DNA of 64,000 bases from JAMXLG01 sp963765935 (lineage in GTDB: Bacteria; Vulcanimicrobiota; Vulcanimicrobiia; Vulcanimicrobiales; Vulcanimicrobiaceae). Shown in pieces: positions 50,839-60,548 of this stretch; the first letter of the stretch is position 1, and each line of letters starts with the position of its first letter. The translations under genes were made by a program, and so were the position numbers. Below the pieces are notes generated by a model, which was not told the DNA's origin, made no database searches, and was given only the letters and a program-made list of their open reading frames with translations. The DNA lies in assembly GCA_963765935.1 (NCBI GenBank), contig CAVXXX010000001.1, positions 1,984,001 to 2,048,000 of the forward strand. Reading direction: 5' to 3'.

Positions 50839-52887
50839 ATGGCGGCCAACAAATTTAAGCTCGTCTCTCCCTATGCGCTTGCCGGCGATCAGCCGAAGGC
50901 GACGGATACCCTGGCTGAGGGGACGCTCCGGGGCGACCGCGCGCAGACGCTCCTGGGTGTGACGGGAAGCGGAAAGACGATGGCGATGGCGCGCGTCATC
51001 GAGCTCGTGCAGAAGCCGACGCTCGTGCTCTGCCACAACAAGACGCTCGCCGCGCAGTTGTGCGCCGAGTTCCGGGAGTTCTTCCCTGAAAACGCGGTCG
51101 AGTATTTCGTCTCGTACTTCGATTATTACCAACCGGAAGCGTACGTCCCATCGACCGACACGTACATCGAGAAGGACTCGTCGATCAACGATGAGATCGA
51201 GCGCCTGCGCCACTCCGCCACGCAGTCGCTGCTCACGCGCCCGGATACGTTGATCGTCGCGTCGGTTTCGTGCATCTATGGTTTAGGCTCGCCGTCGGAT
51301 TACATGGAGATGTCGGCGCGCGTGCGCGTCGGCGACGAGATGGACCGCGACGTATTGTTGCGCAAGCTCGTCGACATGCAGTACCGCCGTAACGATTTGA
51401 ATCTGACGCGCGGCATGTTCCGCGTGCGCGGCGACGTGCTCGAATTCGTCGGCGTCGACGAAGAGCTGGTGCACCGCATTGAATTCTTCGGGGATCAGAT
51501 CGATGCGATCAACGTCGTGAACCTCATGACCGGGGAGTACGTCGAGAGCAAGGACGAGCTGCTGATCTTCCCCGCAAAGCACTTCATCACGCCCGAAGAG
51601 AAGCTGCACCGCGCAATCAATTCGATCGAAATCGAGCTCGAAGAGCGCCTCAAGTATTTCAAAGATCACGGCAAGTTGCTCGAAGCGCAGCGATTGGAGA
51701 TGCGCACGCGCTACGACCTCGACATGCTCCGCGAAGTCGGCTACTGCAACGGCATCGAAAACTATTCGCGTCACTTGACCGGGCGTGAGCCGGGATCGAC
51801 GCCCTGGTGTTTGCTGGACTTCTTCCCGACGGACTCGTTGTATTTCGTCGATGAATCGCACGTGACGCTGCCGCAAGTGCACGGCATGTATGCGGGCGAT
51901 CGTTCGCGCAAGACGACGCTCGTCGAGCACGGCTTCCGCTTGCCTAGTGCGCTCGATAACCGTCCGCTGACGTACGAGGAATGGGACGAACACATCAATC
52001 AAATCATCTACGTTTCCGCAACGCCGAGCACGTATGAAGTCGGGCGCAGTTCGCAGACGGTCGAAATGATCATTCGACCGACCGGACTCGTCGATCCGGA
52101 AGTCGATGTGCGTCCAACGCGCAATCAGGTCGACGATTTGATGGAAGAGGTTCGCCAGCGCGTTACTCGCAAGGAACGCGTGCTGGTGACGACGCTTACA
52201 AAGAAAATGGCCGAGGACCTCACCGATTTCTTGCTCGAAAACGGGTTGAAAGTCCGCTACCTGCATAGCGAAGTCGACACACTCGAACGCGTGGCGATTC
52301 TACGCGATCTTCGCCTCGGCATATTCGACGTACTGGTCGGCATCAATCTGTTGCGTGAAGGCTTGGATTTGCCGGAGGTTTCGCTCGTCGGCATTCTCGA
52401 CGCCGATAAAGAAGGGTACTTGCGCAGTTCCACGTCGCTCATTCAGACGATCGGACGCGCCGCACGCAACGTCGAGGGTAAGGTCATCATGTATGCGGAC
52501 GTAGTGACGGAATCGATGGCACGCGCTCTCGGCGAGACGAAGCGACGCCGTGAACTGCAAGTCGCATTCAACAAGGAACACGGCATCGAACCGCGCAGCG
52601 TTCGCAAGGAGATCCGCGATATTCTCAGCATGGTCGGCGCAACGGAAGAAACGACCGCGAAGATCAAACTCGATAAAGTTCCGCGTGACGTTGCAATGAA
52701 GATGGCGGCGGATTTGGAGAAGAAGATGCGCGAATACGCGGCGAACCTCGAATTCGAAAAAGCCGCGGCGCTGCGCGACGAGCTCATCGAATTGCGCAAG
52801 CAAATCGGTGGGAACGAATCGCTGCTCTTCCAGGGGAAGGCTCCGAAGATCTTCGATACGGCGTTGAAAGAACTCGTCGGACAATAG
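50839..52887 (+). CDS. uvrB: Excinuclease ABC subunit B
   Basis: UvrB verifies DNA damage and recruits UvrC in nucleotide-excision repair. The 682 residues are complete: Walker A (LLGVTGSGKTMAMARV), the beta-hairpin region EYFVSYFDYYQPEAYVP, the DEAD-like FVDESHVTLPQVHGMY and the helicase motif NLLREGLDLPEVSLV with QTIGRAARN. The C-terminal UVR motif is near 640 (LEKKMREYAANLEFEKAAAL). ATG 50839 is used because MAANKFKLVSPYALAGDQP is the conserved N-terminus. There is no ribosome site and TACAGT ends 7 nt before the ATG. Confidence 0.96.
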   Translation: MAANKFKLVSPYALAGDQPKATDTLAEGTLRGDRAQTLLGVTGSGKTMAMARVIELVQKPTLVLCHNKTLAAQLCAEFREFFPENAVEYFVSYFDYYQPEAYVPSTDTYIEKDSSINDEIERLRHSATQSLLTRPDTLIVASVSCIYGLGSPSDYMEMSARVRVGDEMDRDVLLRKLVDMQYRRNDLNLTRGMFRVRGDVLEFVGVDEELVHRIEFFGDQIDAINVVNLMTGEYVESKDELLIFPAKHFITPEEKLHRAINSIEIELEERLKYFKDHGKLLEAQRLEMRTRYDLDMLREVGYCNGIENYSRHLTGREPGSTPWCLLDFFPTDSLYFVDESHVTLPQVHGMYAGDRSRKTTLVEHGFRLPSALDNRPLTYEEWDEHINQIIYVSATPSTYEVGRSSQTVEMIIRPTGLVDPEVDVRPTRNQVDDLMEEVRQRVTRKERVLVTTLTKKMAEDLTDFLLENGLKVRYLHSEVDTLERVAILRDLRLGIFDVLVGINLLREGLDLPEVSLVGILDADKEGYLRSSTSLIQTIGRAARNVEGKVIMYADVVTESMARALGETKRRRELQVAFNKEHGIEPRSVRKEIRDILSMVGATEETTAKIKLDKVPRDVAMKMAADLEKKMREYAANLEFEKAAALRDELIELRKQIGGNESLLFQGKAPKIFDTALKELVGQ

Positions 52888-52917
52888 CGCCGGCTCGAAA
52901 CGGGTAGAAGAGGATCG

Positions 52918-53280
52918 ATGATTCTTACCACCGTCGCGATCGTCGCTCAAGCGGCAAATCCGGCTATCGAAGCTCCAACACCTCTGCAAGATGCGAAAGC
53001 CTGGTTTGCAGCGCTTCAGCAAGGGCGACTTGCAAACCCCGGCCAGTTGGATGCCGACATGGCGCAAGCGATGACACCCGCGGCGCTCGTCAACATTGCG
53101 TCGCTCCTCAAAGACACGGGTACGCCGCAGTCGTTCGAGCAGGTACAAACCCGTGCGGTGCAAAGCCTCACCATCTACGTGTTCAAGATCAGCTTTACAA
53201 GGGCACCTGCGCTGAATTTTATTTACACGCTCGATGCGAGCGGAAAGATTGCCGGATTGCGTTTTACTCCGGGTGAGTAG
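52918..53280 (+). CDS. Small exported protein, DUF3887-like
   Basis: This 120-residue protein has a short signal-like start (ILTTVAIVAQAANP). The body reads AKAWFAALQQGRLANPGQLD, then MTPAALVNIASLLKDTGTPQ and FIYTLDASGKIAGLRFTPG. This resembles the DUF3887 or NTF2-like accessory modules found with secreted hydrolases; the match is from memory only. AGAGGAT precedes the ATG. It lies 3 bp before the GH38 mannosidase, so the two are probably co-expressed. Confidence 0.6.
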   Translation: MILTTVAIVAQAANPAIEAPTPLQDAKAWFAALQQGRLANPGQLDADMAQAMTPAALVNIASLLKDTGTPQSFEQVQTRAVQSLTIYVFKISFTRAPALNFIYTLDASGKIAGLRFTPGE

Positions 53281-53283
53281 GCG

Positions 53284-55734
53284 ATGCGCCTGACGCTGCA
53301 CGAACAGCGCCGCACGGACGCGCTCGTCATCCTGGAAACGTCGCTTCCGCCCTCCGTGTGTGCGCAACGTCTGTTCTATCGAACGGCAACCGGTGCACTG
53401 CTCCGTCTCGATAACGCCGTCGCGGGCGCCTTCGATCGCGAGCATCATGACGTTGACATAGCGCCATGCGACCGGGAGCGTACGCTCACCCTGGAGGTCG
53501 AACGTCGGGCGCTGCCTACGAATCGTCTTCCCTCGGGTGACGGCATCTTTTGGCGTCTGATGCTTGCGAAAGCCGAGCAAGAACCGCAGCAGACGATTGA
53601 GATTGCGGACGCGAGCAGCGACGGAGAAGCCAATTCGCGCGGCGGCTTGATTCTCTGGGGCCATTCGCATCTCGACGTTGCGTGGCTGTGGAATTATAGC
53701 GAAACGCGGCGTAAGGCGATGCGTACCTTCGCAAATGCGCTCGCGATTGCCGAGCGTGAGCCAACATTTGTGTTCATGCAAAGCCAACCGCAACTCTATG
53801 CGTTTGTGGAAGAAGAAGATCCACGGTTTTTCGGGCGCATCGCCGAAGCCGTCGCCGGCGGGCGTTTCGATCCGCAACCGGCCGCGATGTGGGTCGAACC
53901 CGATTGCAACGCGACCTCCGGTGAGTCGCTGCTTCGCCAGATGCTCCACGCACACGCCTATTGCGTCGACCGGTTCGGGATCGAACCGTCGATCGCGTGG
54001 CTTCCCGATACATTCGGCTTTCCGAACACGCTACCGACATTGCTGGGACATGCCGGCATTCCGTATTTCGCAACCACCAAGTTGCAATGGAACGACACGA
54101 CGCGTTTTCCACATCCGCAGTTCGTGTGGCGCGGACCGGACGGCGCAAGCATCGTCAGTGCGTTGCTCGCCGCGTACGAAGGCGGCGCGGATCCGGCGCG
54201 CGTCGAGACGGCGCGAGAACGGCGCGAGCCGCTCGTCATCGGATATGGTGACGGCGGCGGCGGCCCAACGCGCGATCAAGTGCGCGTTGCCGAAGGTGTC
54301 GGGACGTGGCAACGCCCGTCGGAGTGGTTCAAGGAGTTGGAACGCGGTGCGTCGCGGCTGCCGGTGCATGCCGATGAACTGTATCTCGAGTATCATCGCG
54401 GCACCTACACGACCCATCACGATATCAAGGCGCTCAACGCGCAACTCGAGCGCGCGCTCGGCGATGTGGAAGAGCGCGTCGCATGGTGCATGGCCGTCGG
54501 CGCTCCGCGTGATGCGGTGCATCGCTTGCGCGGTGAACTCGATAACGCGTGGCGCGTCGTATTGCGCAATCAGTTCCACGATGTTCTGCCCGGGACATCG
54601 GTGCGCAGCGCATACGATGAAGCCCTTGAAGAGTATTCACGTGCGCTTGAAATCATCACGTTCGTGCGCAAATCGACCGACGCGATGCTTCCCCGCGCTC
54701 CCCGTTCGGAGGAGCGGTTCTCCCGCGTCGAACCGGTGATCGACGGCGACGAGATCGTCTTCGACAATGGCGTCGTCGTCGCAAGGTTTTCCCAGAAAGG
54801 CGCGTTGCTGCACTTGAGCGCGATGGGGAAACGCAACGTGGTTGCGCAGGCGAATCTGCTAGCGGCATATCGCGACCGTCCGAAGAAATGGGAAGCGTGG
54901 AATCTCGATGCCGGATACGAGCGCAAGCATTTGCGCGTTCGGCCGGCCGGATTTGATACGAATGACGGCGCGCTCAACGTGCGATTCGACGTAGCCGGAT
55001 CGCCGCTCACCATGCAGGTATCCTTACTGCGGGACGAACCGTTCGTGCGCGTCGATGCCGCCATCGATTGGCGCGCGGATCGGACGATTCTGCGGCTAGA
55101 GAATTGGCTCGCTGTGGGCAACGACCGCGTTCGTTTCGGTTCGCCGCATGGAACGATCGAGCGCGAGATGGAGAGCGAAACATCGCTGGGACGCGCTCGT
55201 TTCGAAGTTCCGGGACAGCGCTTCGCCTCGGTGTCGGATGACGACGCCGGAATCGCGCTGTTCTCGCTGGATACCTACGGTTGGAGTGCGCGCCGTCTGC
55301 CGCGCGGCGGCATGCAGCTCGGACATTCGCTTCTGCGCTCGCCGCGATGGCCGGATCCACAAGCGGACCGTGGAGAAATGCGGCTCTCGTGGGCCTTCGC
55401 GCCGCACAGCGGCGCAACGAACGGCGCGCTCGAGCGTGCGTGGGAATATTTCGCGATGCCGCCGCGCGTCCAGCTCTTCACGACGAATGACGACGCCGTG
55501 CTCGTCGCCGCGGTGAAGCCGGCGCAAGACGGCGAGGGTGTGATCGTGCGCATCCGCGAGTGCGACGGCGCGCAGCGGGCGGTTCGAATCCGGTGTGGCG
55601 CGCGAATGCGCTCGGTGCAGAGCGTCGACGGCCTGGAACGTGCGCTCGACTTGCCCGTCGCAATCGAGGGCGAGGAGCTGGTTGCGGCAATCGGGCCGTA
55701 CGCCTTACGCAGCTTCCGGGTACACTTTAGATGA
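53284..55734 (+). CDS. GH38 alpha-mannosidase
   Basis: This 816-residue enzyme has the GH38 metal site and nucleophile: ILWGHSHLDVAWLWNYSETR, VEPDCNATSGESLLRQML and IAWLPDTFGFPNTLP (nucleophile aspartate), with NQFHDVLPGTS further on. The C-terminal half is the usual beta-sandwich region. GH38 enzymes release alpha-linked mannose using zinc or another divalent ion. No signal peptide, so it acts in the cytosol, in contrast to the exported GH125 enzyme at 26500. Its stop overlaps the HAD gene start by 4 bp. Confidence 0.93.
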   Translation: MRLTLHEQRRTDALVILETSLPPSVCAQRLFYRTATGALLRLDNAVAGAFDREHHDVDIAPCDRERTLTLEVERRALPTNRLPSGDGIFWRLMLAKAEQEPQQTIEIADASSDGEANSRGGLILWGHSHLDVAWLWNYSETRRKAMRTFANALAIAEREPTFVFMQSQPQLYAFVEEEDPRFFGRIAEAVAGGRFDPQPAAMWVEPDCNATSGESLLRQMLHAHAYCVDRFGIEPSIAWLPDTFGFPNTLPTLLGHAGIPYFATTKLQWNDTTRFPHPQFVWRGPDGASIVSALLAAYEGGADPARVETARERREPLVIGYGDGGGGPTRDQVRVAEGVGTWQRPSEWFKELERGASRLPVHADELYLEYHRGTYTTHHDIKALNAQLERALGDVEERVAWCMAVGAPRDAVHRLRGELDNAWRVVLRNQFHDVLPGTSVRSAYDEALEEYSRALEIITFVRKSTDAMLPRAPRSEERFSRVEPVIDGDEIVFDNGVVVARFSQKGALLHLSAMGKRNVVAQANLLAAYRDRPKKWEAWNLDAGYERKHLRVRPAGFDTNDGALNVRFDVAGSPLTMQVSLLRDEPFVRVDAAIDWRADRTILRLENWLAVGNDRVRFGSPHGTIEREMESETSLGRARFEVPGQRFASVSDDDAGIALFSLDTYGWSARRLPRGGMQLGHSLLRSPRWPDPQADRGEMRLSWAFAPHSGATNGALERAWEYFAMPPRVQLFTTNDDAVLVAAVKPAQDGEGVIVRIRECDGAQRAVRIRCGARMRSVQSVDGLERALDLPVAIEGEELVAAIGPYALRSFRVHFR

Positions 55735-56456
55735 TGGGTGGGCGAAAAATCGACGTCGTATTGTTCGATTTGGACGATACGCTGCACGACGACACGGCTG
55801 CATTTCATACGGCTGCCGAAGAAGTGGCGCGGGAGGTTGCGGCTGAACACGGCGTCGATGCGATTGCGTTGAAGGCCGCGTACATCGCGCAGGCGGAAGG
55901 CTTTTGGCATCGTCTCACCGGCGAACAGCTAAAGACGCGTCTCTCCGGCGTACGCGCACAGTTGTGGCGCGAGGCGCTCTCCCATTTGGGCATCGAGGAC
56001 TCGACACTCGCAAACCACAGCGCGGTTCGTTACAACGAATATCGCAAGAAATACTTCACGGTCTTTCCCGGTGCAATCGATATGCTGCGCACGCTGCGGG
56101 AACGCGGAATGAAGCTCGGCATTCTGACGAACGGGTTTGCCGAGACGCATCGCGAAAAGATCGCGCTGCTGCAAATCGGTGAACTCTTCGACGCCGTCTT
56201 TATTGCCGATGAAGTTGGTATGCTCAAACCCGATCCACTGCTCTTCGCGCACGCGTGCACGCAACTCGGCGCGCCGCCGATGCGCGGAGCGATGGTTGGC
56301 GACCGCTACGACCGCGACATTCGCGGCGCGCTCGATGCCGGAATGTTTGCGGTGTGGCTGAAAGTGCGCGACGAGTCCATCCCGCAGGGGGCGCCGCCGC
56401 CGCACGCCATATGCCGGTCCATTATCGAAGTTCCATCCGCGTTGGAGAGTGCATGA
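55731..56456 (+). CDS. HAD-family hydrolase (YjjG-like)
   Basis: This 241-residue phosphatase has the four HAD motifs: VVLFDLDDTLHDD (nucleophile Asp), ILTNGFAETHREK, KPDPLLFAHA (lysine) and MVGDRYDRDIRGALDAG. The large helical cap between motifs I and II suits small substrates such as nucleotides or sugar phosphates. It overlaps the mannosidase stop and the next gene start (ATGA), so it belongs to the same operon and may act on a sugar phosphate. Confidence 0.87.
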   Translation: MMGGRKIDVVLFDLDDTLHDDTAAFHTAAEEVAREVAAEHGVDAIALKAAYIAQAEGFWHRLTGEQLKTRLSGVRAQLWREALSHLGIEDSTLANHSAVRYNEYRKKYFTVFPGAIDMLRTLRERGMKLGILTNGFAETHREKIALLQIGELFDAVFIADEVGMLKPDPLLFAHACTQLGAPPMRGAMVGDRYDRDIRGALDAGMFAVWLKVRDESIPQGAPPPHAICRSIIEVPSALESA

Positions 56457-57184
56457 CGCAGAGTGCACGTGATTTAGAAAGTACGTTCGTTCACGCGTGG
56501 CAACTGCTTACGCGCAACTGGGTGCTCGTGCTTCCCGGGTTGGTGGTCGCCGTGCTTTCGGCCGCAACGCAATTCCTCTTCGTCGTCGTGATCCTTGGCG
56601 CGTATGTGATCACCGGGAACGGATCGGAAGACGCGCTCATCGCGTCGCGCGCGGGAGTTGCAATCGCAATCGTCATTATCACGATTGCCTTCGCGCTTGC
56701 CCAAATGGCCTACGTCACCGGCATGGCCGGCGGCGCGTGGCAACACGGGCGGACGACGTTACGCGACGGATGGGATGCGCTCACGCACCGCTTTACGCCA
56801 ATCGTACTCGCAGCCGCGCTCCTGTTTCTCATCGGGCTCTGCGCCGCCGTGCTCTCGACCGTGACGTTTTTGATCCCGCTGATTGTCTACGCCGTTTTCT
56901 TCATCTACACGATGGCCTCGGTGATCATCGGACGCCGCGGGCCGGTCGATGCGATCGCAGAGTCGGCGCGCGTCGCGCTGCAGAACTTCTGGCCCACCGT
57001 TGGCGTCGTGGCCCTGATCCTTATAATTTCCGCGGCCGGCGCTTGGATCGGAGACCTTGTCGGGCACGTCTCGGCGTTCGCCGGGTGGCTCGTGGCGGGA
57101 GTCCTCCAGCAAGTCATCGTAGCGTACGCGTCCCTCGTCGTGGCCGGAGAGTACCTGAAGCTCACCGACCAGCCGACGGCTTAA
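56453..57184 (+). CDS. Membrane protein with about six helices
   Basis: This 243-residue protein begins at an ATG that overlaps the HAD stop. Hydrophobic segments include WVLVLPGLVVAVLSAATQFL, AIAIVIITIAFALAQMAYV, FTPIVLAAALLFLIGLCAAV and ILIISAAGAWIGDLV. It resembles the large group of DUF975/glycerophosphodiesterase-membrane-domain-like proteins, whose role is unknown. The short conserved stretch GRRGPVDAIAESARVALQNF lies in a cytoplasmic loop. It is the last gene of the uvrB to HAD series before uvrA. Confidence 0.7.
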   Translation: MTQSARDLESTFVHAWQLLTRNWVLVLPGLVVAVLSAATQFLFVVVILGAYVITGNGSEDALIASRAGVAIAIVIITIAFALAQMAYVTGMAGGAWQHGRTTLRDGWDALTHRFTPIVLAAALLFLIGLCAAVLSTVTFLIPLIVYAVFFIYTMASVIIGRRGPVDAIAESARVALQNFWPTVGVVALILIISAAGAWIGDLVGHVSAFAGWLVAGVLQQVIVAYASLVVAGEYLKLTDQPTA

Positions 57185-57230
57185 GCGCCTGCATCTCGGG
57201 ACCCGTTCCGACGGGTTTAAGAATACTTGT

Positions 57231-60185
57231 ATGACAACCGGTCTCGACTCGATCGTTATTAAGGGTGCGCGCGAGCACAACTTAAAGAACATCGATCTTA
57301 CGCTGCCTCGCAACCGTCTCATCGTCGTGACGGGACTTTCCGGCTCGGGTAAATCGTCGCTTGCCTTCGACACCATCTATGCGGAAGGCCAACGGCGGTA
57401 CGTTGAGTCGCTTTCATCGTACGCGCGGCAGTTTCTGGGACAGATGGAAAAGCCCGATGTGGATTACATCGAGGGGCTCTCGCCGGCAATTTCGATCGAC
57501 CAGAAGTCCACGTCGCGCAACCCGCGATCGACCGTCGGCACCGTTACGGAAGTCTACGATTATCTGCGTCTGCTTTATGCGCGTATCGGCACGCCGCATT
57601 GTTACAACTGCGGCCGCGAGATCAGCTCGCAGTCGAGCGAACAGATCGTCGATTCCATCATGGAATTGCCCGAAGGCACACGCTTGCAACTGCTTGCGCC
57701 GCTCGTCCGTGGGCGCAAGGGCGAATACACGAAGCTCTTCGAAGAGATCGCGAAAGAGGGCTTCGCGCGCGTACGCGTCGACGGTGAGACGAAAGAACTC
57801 CGCGAGAAGATCGTTCTCGACAAGAAGCGCAAGCACACGATTGAAGTCATCGTCGACCGTCTGGTGATGAAACCGGACGTGCGCAAGCGTCTCACCGATT
57901 CGGTCGAAACAACGCTGCGTCTCTCGACCGGTATCGTGACGGTACTCACCGATGACAAAGAACTAACCTTTAGCGAGGCGTTCGCGTGCGTGTATTGCGG
58001 TCTCTCGTTTGAAGAGCTCGCGCCGCGGCTCTTCTCGTTCAACTCCCCCTACGGGGCGTGCCCGGCGTGCAGCGGTCTCGGCGACAAAATCGAGATCGAT
58101 CCGTGGAAAGTGATTCCCGACCGCTCCAAGTCGATTGCAGACGGTGCGATCGTGCCGTGGAGCAAGAGCCTCGGCGGCGGCCGCTTCCCTTCGATGAATC
58201 CGTATTACTTGCAACAGCTCGAACGCGTGCTGAAAAAATATCGCGCGAAGATGACGACGCCGATTGAGAACTTCTCCGAGGAAGTTCTTGACGTCGTCCT
58301 CTATGGAACCGATCGGGAGCAGGACTTCGCGTTCACGTCGAAGGCCGGCAAGACGTGGGAGTACCGCTCGTCGTTCGAAGGCGTCATCAACAATCTGCAG
58401 CGCCGCTATAACGAAACGTCGAGCGATTACGTCAAAGAAGACATCGAAAAGTACATGTCTGCTTCAACGTGCCCCGTCTGTAAGGGCGCGCGCCTGAAAC
58501 CCGAAGCGTTGGCGGTAACGGTCGGCGAGATCAATATCGATCAGGTGACGCGACTTTCGATCGAAAACGCCGAGAAGTTCTTTCGCGAGCTGCAACTCAA
58601 CGAACGCCAAGAGCAGATCGCGCATCAAATCGTCAAGGAAATACGCGCGCGGCTCGGCTTCCTGACGAACGTCGGCCTCAACTATCTCACGCTCGCGCGT
58701 TCCGCGACGACGCTCTCGGGCGGTGAATCGCAACGTATCCGTCTCGCGACGCAGATCGGTAGCGCACTCGTCGGCGTGCTGTATATTCTTGATGAGCCGT
58801 CGATCGGGCTGCATCAACGCGACAACGACCGGCTGCTCGCGACGCTGAAAACGTTGCGCGATTTAGGCAACACCCTCGTCGTCATCGAACACGACGAGGA
58901 CACGATGCGCACGGCCGACGTGCTGGTAGACATCGGCCCCGGCGCCGGTGCCGAAGGCGGCGAAGTGCTCACGGTTGGAACGCTCGCAGACGTTCTGCGC
59001 AATCCGATTTCGGAGACCGGCGCGTACCTCTCGGGACGCAAGTTCATTCCGATTCCGAAGCGGCGCCGCGAACCGCGCGGTTGGCTTGAAGTGAAGAAGG
59101 CGACGGCGAACAATCTTCGGGCCGTCGACGTGAAGTTTCCGATCGGCGCGTTTACCGCCGTGACCGGCGTGAGCGGCAGCGGGAAGTCGACGCTCGTGAA
59201 TCAGGTGCTCGTGCGCGCGCTCAACCAGCATTTGCACGGACAGCCCGCCGGCGGAACGTACGGCACGGTCAAAGGTGCAGAGCAGCTCGATAAAATGGTC
59301 GTCATCGATCAATCGCCGATCGGCCGTACGCCGCGCTCCAATCCCGCGACCTATACCGGCGCGTTCGACCAGATCCGGGAACTGTTCTCGCTCGTGCCGG
59401 ACGCCAAGATTCGCGGTTACAGCCCGGGACGTTTTTCGTTCAATGTGAAGGGCGGCCGCTGCGAATCGTGTCAAGGCGACGGCATCATCAAAATCGAGAT
59501 GCACTTCTTGCCCGATGTGTACGTGCCGTGCGAAGTCTGCAAGGGCAAGCGCTACAACGCGCAGACGCTCGAAGTGAAGTACAAAGGCAAGACGGTCGCC
59601 GACGTGCTCGAGATGCGCGTCGACGAAGCCGCCGAATTATTTGCGAACATCCCGCGCATTCACAACAAGTTGAAGACGATCTGCGAAGTCGGCTTGGGCT
59701 ACATCAAGATGGGCCAGCCGGCGACGACGCTCTCGGGCGGTGAAGCGCAGCGCGTCAAACTTGCGACGGAACTCTCCCGCCGCTCGACGGGGCGTACATT
59801 CTACGTGCTCGACGAACCGACGACCGGGTTGCATTTTGCCGACATCCATAAGTTGCTCGAAGTGCTGGAACGTCTGGTGGAAACCGGAAATTCCGTGTTG
59901 GTCATCGAGCATAATCTCGACGTGATCAAAACCGCGGATTATTTGATCGATCTCGGACCGGAAGGCGGCGATCGCGGCGGTACGATCGTCGCTACGGGTA
60001 CGCCTGAAGACGTAGCGCAAAATTCCGCCTCGTACACCGGGCAGCACCTCGTGCCCGTTCTTGGAGACGACCGCGCGCATGGACATCGCATCGTCGATGC
60101 AGCAGCGCTCGAACGCCTCGAGCGCGAGAATCTCGCAGCACTCGACGGTCTCGCGAAGGGTGACCGAGTCGCCGTCGAAGCGTAG
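57231..60185 (+). CDS. uvrA: Excinuclease ABC subunit A
   Basis: UvrA is the damage-sensing ATPase dimer that loads UvrB. The protein has 984 residues with two ABC modules: Walker A VVTGLSGSGKSSLAFDTIY and AVTGVSGSGKSTLVNQ, and signature sequences TTLSGGESQRIRLA and TTLSGGEAQRVKLA. Zinc fingers are CVYCGLSFEELAP...CPACSGLG and CESCQGDG...CEVCKG. The C-terminus after LIDLGPEGGDRGG carries an additional 40 residues or so. No LexA box was seen in the 46-bp upstream gap. Confidence 0.96.
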   Translation: MTTGLDSIVIKGAREHNLKNIDLTLPRNRLIVVTGLSGSGKSSLAFDTIYAEGQRRYVESLSSYARQFLGQMEKPDVDYIEGLSPAISIDQKSTSRNPRSTVGTVTEVYDYLRLLYARIGTPHCYNCGREISSQSSEQIVDSIMELPEGTRLQLLAPLVRGRKGEYTKLFEEIAKEGFARVRVDGETKELREKIVLDKKRKHTIEVIVDRLVMKPDVRKRLTDSVETTLRLSTGIVTVLTDDKELTFSEAFACVYCGLSFEELAPRLFSFNSPYGACPACSGLGDKIEIDPWKVIPDRSKSIADGAIVPWSKSLGGGRFPSMNPYYLQQLERVLKKYRAKMTTPIENFSEEVLDVVLYGTDREQDFAFTSKAGKTWEYRSSFEGVINNLQRRYNETSSDYVKEDIEKYMSASTCPVCKGARLKPEALAVTVGEINIDQVTRLSIENAEKFFRELQLNERQEQIAHQIVKEIRARLGFLTNVGLNYLTLARSATTLSGGESQRIRLATQIGSALVGVLYILDEPSIGLHQRDNDRLLATLKTLRDLGNTLVVIEHDEDTMRTADVLVDIGPGAGAEGGEVLTVGTLADVLRNPISETGAYLSGRKFIPIPKRRREPRGWLEVKKATANNLRAVDVKFPIGAFTAVTGVSGSGKSTLVNQVLVRALNQHLHGQPAGGTYGTVKGAEQLDKMVVIDQSPIGRTPRSNPATYTGAFDQIRELFSLVPDAKIRGYSPGRFSFNVKGGRCESCQGDGIIKIEMHFLPDVYVPCEVCKGKRYNAQTLEVKYKGKTVADVLEMRVDEAAELFANIPRIHNKLKTICEVGLGYIKMGQPATTLSGGEAQRVKLATELSRRSTGRTFYVLDEPTTGLHFADIHKLLEVLERLVETGNSVLVIEHNLDVIKTADYLIDLGPEGGDRGGTIVATGTPEDVAQNSASYTGQHLVPVLGDDRAHGHRIVDAAALERLERENLAALDGLAKGDRVAVEA

Positions 60186-60194
60186 CCTTCGACG

Positions 60195-60548
60195 ATGACG
60201 AAATTTTCGATTGCGATGCTCGTGTGCTCCGATCTGGATCGCTCGCGCGATTTCTACCGGCGCATTCTGGGGTTGAAGCTCGTTGACGATCAGACGCCGC
60301 ATTGGGTTGAGTTCGAACTCTCCCCCGGCGTTACGTTCGGTTTGCATCCGCGCAGCGAATTGCTCGCGGTACGTCCCGGGTCGTTGCAATTGGGTTTCAG
60401 CGTTGAAAACGTCGACCGCTTCGTCGCGGATTGCGCATCGATGAACGTGCCGATCCTGCAATATCCCTACGACGAGTCATTCGGACGCGTTGCGATCATC
60501 TCCGATCCCGACGGATATCCGATTCAAATCGGGACGCCGCGCCGTTGA
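60195..60548 (+). CDS. VOC-superfamily (glyoxalase-like) protein
   Basis: This 117-residue protein has a single vicinal-oxygen-chelate module: VCSDLDRSRDFYRRILGLKL, WVEFELSPGVTFGLHPR, LGFSVENVDRFVAD and RVAIISDPDGYPIQIGTP. Such proteins are dioxygenases, resistance or isomerase enzymes acting as dimers; no specific role can be given. It lies between uvrA and ligA, and its stop overlaps the ligA start (TTGA). Confidence 0.82.
   Translation: MTKFSIAMLVCSDLDRSRDFYRRILGLKLVDDQTPHWVEFELSPGVTFGLHPRSELLAVRPGSLQLGFSVENVDRFVADCASMNVPILQYPYDESFGRVAIISDPDGYPIQIGTPRR

Noticed and set aside
51283..52266. A 327-codon open frame antisense to uvrB
   Set aside because: Shadow of a highly conserved gene, no start context and no motifs.
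52300..53955. A 551-codon open frame on the minus strand across uvrB and GH38
   Set aside because: It runs antisense to uvrB and the mannosidase, which have all family motifs; the product is Arg/His-rich without domains, as expected for mirror frames in GC-rich DNA.
57185..57230. SOS box upstream of uvrA
   Set aside because: GGACCCGTTCC is only a partial palindrome and lacks GAAC; it does not fit the box seen at uvrB.
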